A stretch of DNA of 64,000 nt from positions 255,716 through 319,715 of the forward strand of contig NZ_SMRT01000006.1 of NCBI RefSeq assembly GCF_004354045.1, given 5' to 3'. Positions 44,041 through 53,328 of the stretch are shown in pieces. This DNA comes from Paenibacillus piri. Lineage in GTDB: Bacteria > Bacillota > Bacilli > Paenibacillales > NBRC-103111. The notes below the pieces were generated by a model. The model worked only from the letters and a program-made list of their open reading frames with translations, did not search any database and was not told the DNA's origin. Position numbers and translations under genes: made by a program. Within the stretch, counting starts at the first letter, position 1, and each line of letters starts with the position of its first letter.

Positions 44041-47000
44041 ATGAAAAAAAGGTTAGTTTCTTGTACATTAATTTGTATGCTTCTGCTTCAGCTTGTGTCC
44101 AATCTGATGTTCGTTCCGGCAGCGGATGCGGCTGCAGGTCCTGTGGTAACCGTTACATTGGATACCCCAGGGAAGGTTGAGCTGGGCGGAGATACTACGC
44201 TTGAGGTTACGCTGCAGAACGGAGGGACCTGGGCTTATAATGCCGGTATCGAGCTGCTGCTTACGGACGGGCTGAAGGTGGCCGACAGCAACAGTTTGAA
44301 AAGTACTTCCGAGACCCCTAATTCAACAACAGGGGAGCTTACGGTTTATTGGAAAGACATTAAAGATTTGGCTCCCAATGAAAAATTTACGTTTCCGATA
44401 AAGCTGACTACGATAGATAAGCTGCGGAAAACCGGGGCTGACACTGATTTCGGCCAGCAGGTAAACGCCGTAGTTAGCGTGTATACCAGCAATGATGCCC
44501 GGCAATTATACGAGCCGCCGAATACTCCGAGCGGAAAGTCCGATGTGAAGTTAATCAAGATTGTTCCGTTTACCGTCAAGGTGATTGAACCTGAACAGAA
44601 GCTGGTGAAAGGCGCGGGTCCTGATGCGGCGCCTCCGGCAGCAGGCGACGAGTGGGGCGCATATAAGTATAAAATTGAAATCGTCAATAATAAACGCGCC
44701 AATACGAATTTTACGGTGTTCGAGAATCGGATCGACGATGCGTTGGAAGCCTACGGCTATTCGATCAACCCCAATGCACAGACTGTTACTGGAAATAAAC
44801 GTGTGGCGAACTGGAACAACAGCTTAATACTGACGAGCGGCGAAACAAAAACAATTGAGTTTAACGCCGCGTTTCTGGAAACTCCGAATTTGAAGGACGA
44901 CGGATCGACGCGGGTCACGAATACGATTCAATATACCGGCGTAACGAATAAGATCTCTTCGGGAACCCACACGGAAACCGACAGCATCAACTATTATTCG
45001 ATTCCGAAGGACGTAATTATTTCCAAATCGGTAGATAAGGAAACGACGGGTTACGGCGAAGCTCTGACTTATACTCTAGTGATCCGGTCGAATGAATATT
45101 ATGACGTAACGAATGTAACGATCACGGATACGGTCGGCGACGGACAGAAGTTCACCGGCTATACAAGCGCCTCTATTGCGTATCCGGACGGTACGAGCGT
45201 TTCGGCAGCTCCAACCTTTGCGACTCCCGCCAGAGATACTGCGGACGGCACAACGAAGCTCGGATGGACGGTTCCGGACAATACATTAAAAGCGGATGCT
45301 GCGAGAAATAAAGGAACCGTAGTTACGATTAAATATACAACGGAAGTGGAGAATACGTGGAAAGCTCCCTCCGGAGGACCGGTGGTCGCCGGCGATACGA
45401 TCGACAATAAAGCAACAGTGACCGGAACGACGACGGTATCGGGTTCCGTTTCCGATTCAGCCTCGACTTCCGTCCCGATCGCAGTGCCGAAAATCAGCGA
45501 GACGATTAAATCGGTCAACACAACCGCGCTCTCGTCTCCTAATAATAAAGCCGCTGACGTAACCGTCGGCGATAAAGTAACGTTTAACGTAAAATACGAT
45601 GCGACCGGGGTTAATGCCAAGCAGCATGGGGTAGAAATTTTCGATTTTCTCCCATATGGCACTAAGCTTGTAGATGAAACTTATGCGAACTATGCGATGA
45701 ACGGTGTAACGCCCGTTTATAATACTGGTTTACATGCTTTGATTTGGAGCTTCAGCGATATAGACGAATTGAAGCCCCCCTTTTATACGGACATTCAGGT
45801 TGTAGTGATAGACGATGCCGAATACAGAAAAGCTGTCAAAGGCGCGGAAAATCTGGTCGTATTATCTTATAAAAATACGGCCGGACGCACTCAAAGCGAT
45901 CGTGATACGGTCAAGCTGAATTTTGAAGGGCCGGATGTAGTGAATCAACGGTTTGTTGAAACAACAGATGTATCGCCGGGCAAAGGCATTGTAACGGTCA
46001 AAGGAAATCAGACCGTAACCGTTAAGATCATTCTGACGAACAACGGCAAGCTGCCGGCATATAATGTTGTCCTGCAAGAAACTTTACCGCCGGAATTGAC
46101 ATTTAGTCAATTTCTTACCGATTCGAGAGTAACAGCTTCAGGGCCGGCACCGGGCGATTCAAAGCTATTTTTTACATTAACAAGCCCGCTGGAGCCGGGA
46201 GCCTCAATTGACCTGATATATGAGGCAAAAATAATTGATCAGATCGGAGCCTTGAAACAAATTAAACAGGAGTCCTCGTGGGACTATTACGGGCAGCCAT
46301 CTACTTGGCCTGTCGGGGAGCCGCGGCACCATTATACACCAACGGAGCCGCTGCATACGACGATGCAGGCCCAGAGCCCGACCATAACGAAAAAGGTAGT
46401 GGATACAACAACTTCCACTACATCCTCGCCGAACTTGAATGTCCGAGCCGGCGACTGGGTTGTATACGAGGTGGAGGCGAAGCTGCCCGATACGGAAACT
46501 GCATATAACGCGACTTTAACCGATTTTATACCGGTGCGGCAATCGCTGCTTGGCGTATTCTCGACGTGGGACCCTGCGACCCATACCGGCACTTCGGTAG
46601 CCCAATCCGTATACCAGTTGGGCGGGGATGCGACCGCCGGCTATACAGTTACGCTGCCAAATCTTAATGTCAGCCGCACGGCTGGCGGCTTTAAATATTA
46701 CACGTACTATATCAAGACCAAAGTCGACAAGCTGACAGGCAGTTCGGAGCTTCAAAAACAATTGGCCAAGTTCGGATGGACCGATGAAAACGTCGGCGGA
46801 ACGTCAAACACAATCCAATCCTTGCTAGCCCAAGTAACCGTAAACAGACCGAATCTAAGCGCCGATATGTCCCCGGCCTCCTTGCCTGAAGTGAACAAGG
46901 GCGAGGTGAAGGATATTACCTTCACCATCACCAATAACGGAACAAGCGATGCGTACGATTTTGTACCAACGATCACACTGCCCGCGGGCTTTGAATTTGT

Positions 47001-50000
47001 GAATCCGGACAAGGTGCCTGCCGGTGATCTGGAAACCGGATATACGATCACGCTGGACAAGCGGGATCTTGCACCGGGAGCCGCGAATAAGTTTATTTAT
47101 CCTTTTAAAGCAAAGCTGATAGAAGTGAAAGGGTCCGGCTCGAGCTATCAGATTATCGGACGGACCGGGGATTACTATGTTTCGCACGAAGTGTTTACGG
47201 GCGGTTCCGCAGGTCCTGACGAGAAATATTCGCAGACTCAAGCGCAAACCGTTGTAGGCATTCCCGGCGTTACATTACTGAATGAAATTGCCGCGACCAG
47301 CAACGGAAGCAGCAAAACGGAGATCAGGCCTGGCGATACAGTCGACTATAAGCTGACCGTACAAGTGCCGGCCGGAACGAAGGCTTATAGTTTGACAGTC
47401 GAGGACACATTTGCATCCATCGGCAATTTTGAAATACTGCCGCTGCCGGCCGGCACGAACACGGATGCCGTTGGCAGAAGCTGGCCCGGCGGCGGGAACA
47501 AGCTAGTTGTAAACTTTGGCTCGCCAATCGACGCTACTGCAGGGGCCAGGACGTTGACTGAAACCGTAAGACTTAGAGCGAAGCCGGATGGAACCAGTCC
47601 GACAAGCGGAACCTTTACGGTGCAAAAAGCTACTTACACTACAGGGGCCATCGCGAAATGGTCGACGGAAATCGGCACGCCTTTGCAAACAAATCAGGTA
47701 CAAACAAGCATTGATGTCCTGCAGCCGAATGTTACCATCACGGCCGAACCGATTCCCGATCCGGTATTTAAGGATTCGAATCCAACGATTGCAGCCGGCT
47801 TCACGATTAACAACAGCGGTACAAGCAAGGCCTATAACAACATAGTGGAAGTTGCAGTTCCGTCCGGGCTGCAGGTTTCCAACATTTCCAACGGAGGTAC
47901 GCTTGCCAACGGGAATAAAGTGGTCTGGAACATTGCGGAATTGAATTCGGGAGCCAGCCATACGCTGACTTTCAACTTGCAGGTTACAGCGCAGATCGGC
48001 GCAGGCAGCAACAACCTGGAAGTGGCAGCCGTATTGAAGCAATACGCTTCAACGCCTGCAGCGCAGCCGGAACAACAAGCAAAAGTGTATACGCCGAACG
48101 CACCGGCATCCAGCTATCTGTCGATCGCTCCGCTTACGATAACGGCGGCGATTACCGACAATACATTCGGCCCGGCGCCATTCGACAAGATTCGCCCTGG
48201 GGATGAAACGACCTATGAGGTTTTATTGAATCCGCCCGGCAGCAGCGCTGCATTTATGGCGGTTTTGAAACTGCCGGTTTTGCTGGAGCAGGATATAGTC
48301 AGTGTTACGATGGATGGACAAACGGTTTCGTTCTCGCCTATGGAGGGCGGATACCCGTTGGGGACGGCCGCAGGGCATAAAAAAGTAATCGTGGTGGCGC
48401 GCGCCAAAACGAATACCAATAATGCACAAAATCCGTACAATGCCGCATTCAAGCCGACCGTTGAGTACAAAACCGCAGCTAGCGGAGGCACGGCTCTATC
48501 GGCAACCGCGGCTCAATTGCAGGAGGATGTGATCGAGCCTAATGTAGCGGTTTCGATCATGGCTGACAAGCAGCAGGTTTTAACTCCGGGCGAGCCGGTA
48601 ACGTTCCAAGTAAAAGTGGATAATACGCTTGGGCTCAGCACGGCTTATGCTGCGGAGCTGAACATGACGGTAGCCAACAGCGTGTATTTGCAGCGTGTAG
48701 GCCCGAGCACGGAAGCAAGCGACGTCATAACGTCGGATAGTCAGCATTTCACATGGAAAATGGCGGCGATACCCGCCGGACAGCAGCGTCAGCTGACATT
48801 CCTTGCCGGTTCGAAAAATTCGACCACCGTCACCTCGCAAGTGTATTTTGAAGCGGAGCTTGCCAAATATTTCTCGCTGCCAAGCGGTAAAGGCAAACAG
48901 TACGGTCCACTTGTGACGAATGAGGTCGGCGTTGTAGTACGCGGACAGCATATGCTTGAAAATTCGGGCACACTTTCCGTCACAGCCGGTCAAGATGCGG
49001 TGTTTAATCATATTTTGCGCAATACGGGCGCCGGGAACGATACTTTCATCCTTGGCTTGATAGGCGCTTATCCGACGGATTTATATGCCGGCGGACAGAA
49101 AATTGCTGCAGGCAAAAACATGAACGGAGTGTGGGTTTGGGATAGCATTGATCCGCTTTATAATTCGGGCGGTAATGTGGCAGTGACGTTAGACGGCGGC
49201 GGTATGAAGGATATCAAGCTGGTTGTTCATGTTCCTGAGAACACGCCGTATGACAACACGAATGCACAGGTGTATTCGTTGAATGCAAAAGCCCAACGTA
49301 CCGGAAACGTCAGTACGGTTCAGGATTACTTGAAGATTGCAGGATCCGCTTTGGACGGATGGAGCGGAGACCAGGAGAGCGCCGGTTGGATCATGCCTGC
49401 GTACGGACGTGGAGATTCCTTGTTCTTCCGGGCAGTCAGCGCGGTTCATATAGCAGCTCTCAAAGCTTACTATACGCATGGCGATAAAACCGGACTTGTC
49501 GAGCTCCAAGTGCAAAACAAAGACACCTATATCGCCAAGGGAAGCAAGCAATGGTCCGGCACAGCCAGACTGCCGGTGACGGCATCGCCCGGAAATTACG
49601 AAGTGAAATTCGTAGCCTTGGACGCTCTGGGCAATCCGTTGGAAATCGACGATAAGAATAGTACGACGGGTGCGAACAACCCGTTTGCTGTCAAAGGATC
49701 GGTAACCGTACAAGGCCAAATCAAGGATGCGGTTACGAACCAGCCGATCGCAGGAGCGAAAGTGGTACTGTACCATCCGGCATCCGGACAACCGGTGGCC
49801 GAAACGACTACAGATGCAGGCGGCCATTATGCATTCCCGGATGTGAAGCCCGGAGGCTATCGACTAATTGTGCAGAAATCGCCGTATGCCGAAGCGGTCA
49901 AGGAATTTTATGCATTGCCGCAGAGCGGCTCGGATTCTGTAGTTGTCGTCGATGCGGTGCTTACGCCTTATACCATCACATTGCAAGCGAATCCGTCGAC

Positions 50001-52362
50001 CATTCTTGGCGATGGAAAATCGGAGACCGAGCTTACCGTCAAGATTACGGATGCCGGGGGACAACCTGTGGCAGGAGCGCAAGTGAACTTCTCATCTCCA
50101 AGCGGCATCGGCTCGTTCCCATCGGGAACGACGGCAGTGACCAACGAGCGGGGAGAGGCGAAGCTGCCTTATCGTTCGGATGCAGTTTCGGGCAATGCAT
50201 CGAAGCGGGCAGAAGTTGTGGCCAACGTCCAGGATCCGTCGCGGCAATTGTCCGCTGACGCTCGCATCGTCATTACGCTTGATCCGGGGGCTATCGCCGG
50301 TGTCGTAACCGAAATGGTGAACGGAGTACCGCATGTAGTAGCCGGGGCTGTAGTTGAAGTAACCAAAGATTTGGACGGAGACGGCATCAACGACTTTATC
50401 GCCCGTGCCGTAACGAAGGAGGACGGCTCTTACTTAATCGCCGTTCCGGTTGGTAATACGGAGTATGACCTGACGATTACGAAGCCGTTCATAATCGGAA
50501 ACGAGAAGAAAGATATATCGTTCCCGCAAAAAGCTGCTGTCGGCACGATCTCTCCGGTTGGGTATGAAGTGTACCCTGCGACAAAAACGGCGAGCGGTGT
50601 GCTCCTGGTACAAACGTCCGGAGGACAAACCGGGCAGTTCCCTGCAGGCTTGTACAGCAAAATGAAGGGCTATCTGATCGATGAATCCGGCAACTATGTT
50701 ACCAATCCGGACGGATCAAGGCTAGCCGTTACGTTCGGAACGAACGGTTCCTTTAACGCTCAAAACTTGAATGCGGGAACTTATCAGCTTGCTATAGCAG
50801 TTGAAGTCGCTCCGGGTCAGGAATTAATTATTAACCGTGATAGAAATGGCAACATATCGAAGCTTCAATTGCAGCAAAACGGCGAAATGAACATCACTAT
50901 AGAGCTGATAGATCCGTACGGAACCGTTACGGATGCGAAGACCGGCGAGGTCATCGAGAATGCGCACGTGGAACTATACTATGCGGATACGCCAAGAAAC
51001 AAGGCTAACGGACGGAATCCGGGAGAATTAGTTTCCTTGCCTGTACTCGAAGGATTCCCGCCGAGCGAAAACCGCAACCCGCAGGAAACGGATGCGAACG
51101 GGGAATACGCTTATATGGTTTATAGAACGACCGACTACTATGTGGTCGTTTCCAAGCCCGGGTACTACACGTATAAAAGCCCGATTCTTTCCGTTGAACA
51201 AGAGATAGTGAGACACGATCTTCAACTGGTGCCGATACCCAAAAGTACAGGTTCGGGTTCCAAAGGCTCCGGCGGAGGAGGCGGAGGAGGTGCGGTAACG
51301 ACTCCGACAGCACCGGAAGCCGGCAATCCGGATCAGGCCGACGGACAGGCCGATTTGGCCGTAGCACTTATGTCGGACAGGGCGACATATCCGGAAGGCG
51401 GCATTATTACTTTCACGATCGAGTATTTGAATAAATCGAACGTGACGGTAAAAGGCGTCTCCGTTCAGGCACAAATTCCTGCGCATACCAAACTCGTCGA
51501 TGCGGCGGGCGGAACGACGGATACTGACGGAACGATCCGTTGGAGCTTGGGCGACCTGTCTCCCGGAGCATCGGGCAAGCTGGTTTACAAGGTTCAAGTT
51601 CAGGAAAACGGTTTGTCCTCGGCAGAGCAGCTTATAACGAACCGGGCCCAAATTATAGCGGCCGACGAGCTTGTGTTCAAGGAGGATGATCAATCTCCGC
51701 TGCAGCTGCTGTTATTCTCGTCCCGATTCGGCGCCCAGCAGCACAAGCGATACATCGCGGGCTACCCGGACGGTCTGTTTAAAGCCGACCGGTCGATCAC
51801 CCGCGCTGAAATAGCGGCGATTTTTGCCAGAATTATGGATTTGCAGCAGACCGTCAAAGGCATAAGCTTCTATCAGGACGTTACGCCTTCCTTCTGGGCG
51901 GCCGGTTATATCGAAGCGGCTACGCGGGCAGGTTTATTCGGAGGATACGAAGATCAGAGCTTCCTGCCGGATCAGCCTATTACCCGGGCCGAGCTGAGCA
52001 CGGTACTGGCAAGATACTTGAAGCTGCAGGATCGCGCGCCGCTGCAAACCCATTTCGCCGATATTAACGGCCATTGGGGACGAAATGCGATCGAAGAAAT
52101 TTACCGCCATCATATTATTGAAGGCTATCCGGACGGATCATTCAAACCGGAGGCCAATATGATACGTTCGGAAGCCGTCACCATGATTAACCGCCTGCTG
52201 TACCGCGGACCGCTGAACAATGTCGAGGTTGTATTCCCGGATATGACTCCTGATCATTGGGCGTTCGGCCACGTACAGGAAAGCGCGGTAACCCACGAAT
52301 ACACGCGGAATCCGGACGGGTCGGAAACGATGACGAAGCTGATTCCCGAACCGTTGTGGTAA
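44041..52362 (+). CDS. Giant SLH-anchored surface protein with DUF11 and Ig-like repeats
   Basis: 2,773 residues, one uninterrupted frame. A signal peptide covers about 1-31 (MKKRLVSCTLICMLLLQLVS start, cleavage after ADAAA). Residues 32-1800 are many tandem DUF11-like beta modules marked by phrases such as ADTVTISNN-like 'TITNNGTSDAYDF' and 'LTYTLVIRSNEYYDVTNVT'. A carboxypeptidase-regulatory-like domain is at about 1890-1960 (GQIKDAVTNQPIAGAKVVLY), a Big_1 invasin-like domain at about 1976-2080 (ITLQANPSTILGDGKSETEL), further CNA-B-like modules to about 2400, a Gly-rich linker near 2405-2420, one more DUF11 module, and three SLH motifs at about 2567-2740 (YIAGYPDGLFKADRSITRAE; IIEGYPDGSFKPE). 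The SLH motifs should attach it to pyruvylated wall polymer. No LPXTG motif. An adhesin or matrix role is inferred. Confidence 0.9.
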   Translation: MKKRLVSCTLICMLLLQLVSNLMFVPAADAAAGPVVTVTLDTPGKVELGGDTTLEVTLQNGGTWAYNAGIELLLTDGLKVADSNSLKSTSETPNSTTGELTVYWKDIKDLAPNEKFTFPIKLTTIDKLRKTGADTDFGQQVNAVVSVYTSNDARQLYEPPNTPSGKSDVKLIKIVPFTVKVIEPEQKLVKGAGPDAAPPAAGDEWGAYKYKIEIVNNKRANTNFTVFENRIDDALEAYGYSINPNAQTVTGNKRVANWNNSLILTSGETKTIEFNAAFLETPNLKDDGSTRVTNTIQYTGVTNKISSGTHTETDSINYYSIPKDVIISKSVDKETTGYGEALTYTLVIRSNEYYDVTNVTITDTVGDGQKFTGYTSASIAYPDGTSVSAAPTFATPARDTADGTTKLGWTVPDNTLKADAARNKGTVVTIKYTTEVENTWKAPSGGPVVAGDTIDNKATVTGTTTVSGSVSDSASTSVPIAVPKISETIKSVNTTALSSPNNKAADVTVGDKVTFNVKYDATGVNAKQHGVEIFDFLPYGTKLVDETYANYAMNGVTPVYNTGLHALIWSFSDIDELKPPFYTDIQVVVIDDAEYRKAVKGAENLVVLSYKNTAGRTQSDRDTVKLNFEGPDVVNQRFVETTDVSPGKGIVTVKGNQTVTVKIILTNNGKLPAYNVVLQETLPPELTFSQFLTDSRVTASGPAPGDSKLFFTLTSPLEPGASIDLIYEAKIIDQIGALKQIKQESSWDYYGQPSTWPVGEPRHHYTPTEPLHTTMQAQSPTITKKVVDTTTSTTSSPNLNVRAGDWVVYEVEAKLPDTETAYNATLTDFIPVRQSLLGVFSTWDPATHTGTSVAQSVYQLGGDATAGYTVTLPNLNVSRTAGGFKYYTYYIKTKVDKLTGSSELQKQLAKFGWTDENVGGTSNTIQSLLAQVTVNRPNLSADMSPASLPEVNKGEVKDITFTITNNGTSDAYDFVPTITLPAGFEFVNPDKVPAGDLETGYTITLDKRDLAPGAANKFIYPFKAKLIEVKGSGSSYQIIGRTGDYYVSHEVFTGGSAGPDEKYSQTQAQTVVGIPGVTLLNEIAATSNGSSKTEIRPGDTVDYKLTVQVPAGTKAYSLTVEDTFASIGNFEILPLPAGTNTDAVGRSWPGGGNKLVVNFGSPIDATAGARTLTETVRLRAKPDGTSPTSGTFTVQKATYTTGAIAKWSTEIGTPLQTNQVQTSIDVLQPNVTITAEPIPDPVFKDSNPTIAAGFTINNSGTSKAYNNIVEVAVPSGLQVSNISNGGTLANGNKVVWNIAELNSGASHTLTFNLQVTAQIGAGSNNLEVAAVLKQYASTPAAQPEQQAKVYTPNAPASSYLSIAPLTITAAITDNTFGPAPFDKIRPGDETTYEVLLNPPGSSAAFMAVLKLPVLLEQDIVSVTMDGQTVSFSPMEGGYPLGTAAGHKKVIVVARAKTNTNNAQNPYNAAFKPTVEYKTAASGGTALSATAAQLQEDVIEPNVAVSIMADKQQVLTPGEPVTFQVKVDNTLGLSTAYAAELNMTVANSVYLQRVGPSTEASDVITSDSQHFTWKMAAIPAGQQRQLTFLAGSKNSTTVTSQVYFEAELAKYFSLPSGKGKQYGPLVTNEVGVVVRGQHMLENSGTLSVTAGQDAVFNHILRNTGAGNDTFILGLIGAYPTDLYAGGQKIAAGKNMNGVWVWDSIDPLYNSGGNVAVTLDGGGMKDIKLVVHVPENTPYDNTNAQVYSLNAKAQRTGNVSTVQDYLKIAGSALDGWSGDQESAGWIMPAYGRGDSLFFRAVSAVHIAALKAYYTHGDKTGLVELQVQNKDTYIAKGSKQWSGTARLPVTASPGNYEVKFVALDALGNPLEIDDKNSTTGANNPFAVKGSVTVQGQIKDAVTNQPIAGAKVVLYHPASGQPVAETTTDAGGHYAFPDVKPGGYRLIVQKSPYAEAVKEFYALPQSGSDSVVVVDAVLTPYTITLQANPSTILGDGKSETELTVKITDAGGQPVAGAQVNFSSPSGIGSFPSGTTAVTNERGEAKLPYRSDAVSGNASKRAEVVANVQDPSRQLSADARIVITLDPGAIAGVVTEMVNGVPHVVAGAVVEVTKDLDGDGINDFIARAVTKEDGSYLIAVPVGNTEYDLTITKPFIIGNEKKDISFPQKAAVGTISPVGYEVYPATKTASGVLLVQTSGGQTGQFPAGLYSKMKGYLIDESGNYVTNPDGSRLAVTFGTNGSFNAQNLNAGTYQLAIAVEVAPGQELIINRDRNGNISKLQLQQNGEMNITIELIDPYGTVTDAKTGEVIENAHVELYYADTPRNKANGRNPGELVSLPVLEGFPPSENRNPQETDANGEYAYMVYRTTDYYVVVSKPGYYTYKSPILSVEQEIVRHDLQLVPIPKSTGSGSKGSGGGGGGGAVTTPTAPEAGNPDQADGQADLAVALMSDRATYPEGGIITFTIEYLNKSNVTVKGVSVQAQIPAHTKLVDAAGGTTDTDGTIRWSLGDLSPGASGKLVYKVQVQENGLSSAEQLITNRAQIIAADELVFKEDDQSPLQLLLFSSRFGAQQHKRYIAGYPDGLFKADRSITRAEIAAIFARIMDLQQTVKGISFYQDVTPSFWAAGYIEAATRAGLFGGYEDQSFLPDQPITRAELSTVLARYLKLQDRAPLQTHFADINGHWGRNAIEEIYRHHIIEGYPDGSFKPEANMIRSEAVTMINRLLYRGPLNNVEVVFPDMTPDHWAFGHVQESAVTHEYTRNPDGSETMTKLIPEPLW

Positions 52363-52396
52363 GCGGGTAACTATCAAATCTTGCAAGAAACCCAAT

Positions 52397-52447
52397 AGCG
52401 CGGCACCTTCCCGAACAAGTTATTTCGGAAGGCGCCGCGCTTTCCTT
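52397..52447 (+). terminator. Terminator of the surface-protein gene
   Basis: Long stem between 52397-52414 (AGCGCGGCACCTTCCCGAA side) and 52425-52441 (TTCGGAAGGCGCCGCGCT side) with two mismatched positions, followed by TTTCCTT. Confidence 0.85.
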
Positions 52448-52449
52448 AT

Positions 52450-52497
52450 AATGATAGAAAGAATAAGTTTTCAGCGGAGCTGAAGCGTTCTATCATT
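52450..52497. repeat. Compound inverted repeat between the surface-protein gene and acpS
   Basis: Perfect ten-base outer arms AATGATAGAA (52450-52459) and TTCTATCATT (52488-52497) enclose an inner perfect hairpin TTCAGC-GGA-GCTGAA (52470-52484). It lies after the terminator, with no T run. A further GGCCCC/GGGGCC hairpin sits at about 52584-52598. Confidence 0.6.
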
Positions 52498-52674
52498 TCA
52501 AGAAAACCTACGATTAAATCGCGGTCGCTCATCTTGGAATGGCCTCGATAAAGGTTTCCTTATTATTGCATAATGTAAGGTAGGGCCCCACGGGGCCGCC
52601 TTGCGTTCCGATGCCGGATTCGATACGATGGAATCATATTTTTCCGGATGAATAGAAAAGAGGGCATAGTTAAT

Positions 52675-53073
52675 ATGATCATCGGGATCGGAACCGATTT
52701 ACTGAATATCGCCAGAGTGAAGACCATTGTTGAAAGCGGCGCGGGCGACCGATTTATCGCGCGTGTTCTTACGGAGGACGAGCAGAGACTGGCAGCCGAG
52801 CGGCAGGGGAGGCTCGTCGAGTTCGTTGCCGGACGATTTGCCGCCAAAGAAGCGGTAAGCAAGGCGTTGGGCTGCGGTATCGGGAAGCAGGTGTCGTTCA
52901 AGGACATCGAGGTGATTCCCGGACCGCTGGGCAAGCCGGTCTGCAGGGTGAGCAAGGAGGCGCTCCGGCGCCTGCAATTGGAGCCGCCCGAAGAAATCGT
53001 CATCCACTTGAGCATCACGCATACGGCCGAGCTGGCTATGGCCTATTCCGTAGCGGAACGCGTGCCGTTTTAG
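52675..53073 (+). CDS. acpS: Holo-[acyl-carrier-protein] synthase
   Basis: 132 residues from ATG 52675. IIGIGTDLLNIARV at 2-15 holds the metal Asp, RFAAKEAVSKALGCGIG near residue 54 the second metal-binding Glu, and HLSITHTAELAMAYSV near residue 107. It transfers phosphopantetheine from CoA to acyl carrier protein. AGAGGG lies 11 bases upstream. Confidence 0.95.
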   Translation: MIIGIGTDLLNIARVKTIVESGAGDRFIARVLTEDEQRLAAERQGRLVEFVAGRFAAKEAVSKALGCGIGKQVSFKDIEVIPGPLGKPVCRVSKEALRRLQLEPPEEIVIHLSITHTAELAMAYSVAERVPF

Positions 53074-53163
53074 CGAATCCGACCGAGCCTCGTTCGAATT
53101 CAATTCTATGACCGCAATTGACTTCCTAGTGTGGACTAACAGCGGGGGATAATGACCCGCGAA

Positions 53164-53207
53164 AAAACCTTCGATACTGCCATGCAGCGTAATCGGAGTT
53201 TTTTTGT
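53164..53207 (+). terminator. Probable terminator of acpS
   Basis: Imperfect stem (AAAACCTTCGAT with ATCGGAGTTTT, plus CTGC/GCAG at the loop), followed by a T run ending near 53205. Confidence 0.55.
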
Positions 53208-53236
53208 GTTTTCGTTAAATAGGATTGCGGTGCATC

Positions 53237-53271
53237 TTGTTCATTAATTGTTCAGAACCGTGTTATATAAT
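53237..53271 (+). promoter_or_regulatory. Direct-repeat operator and -10 of the HD-GYP gene
   Basis: TTGTTCA at 53237-53243 and 53248-53254 (11-bp period), then G, ten bases, and a consensus TATAAT at 53266-53271. Spacing and flanking bases (TC before the first repeat, T-T after it) match the site at 43929. No proper -35 hexamer lies at the right distance, so activation by a bound regulator is likely. Confidence 0.7.
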
Positions 53272-53328
53272 GGGGAACTGATGCGTAAATCGTGTGCATT
53301 TGGCTTAGAGCGAGGAAGGGGTAGGCGA

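Noticed and set aside
44041..52362. Split or frameshifted surface-protein gene
   Set aside because: The frame is open from a signal peptide to the SLH motifs without interruption, so it is treated as one gene despite its size.
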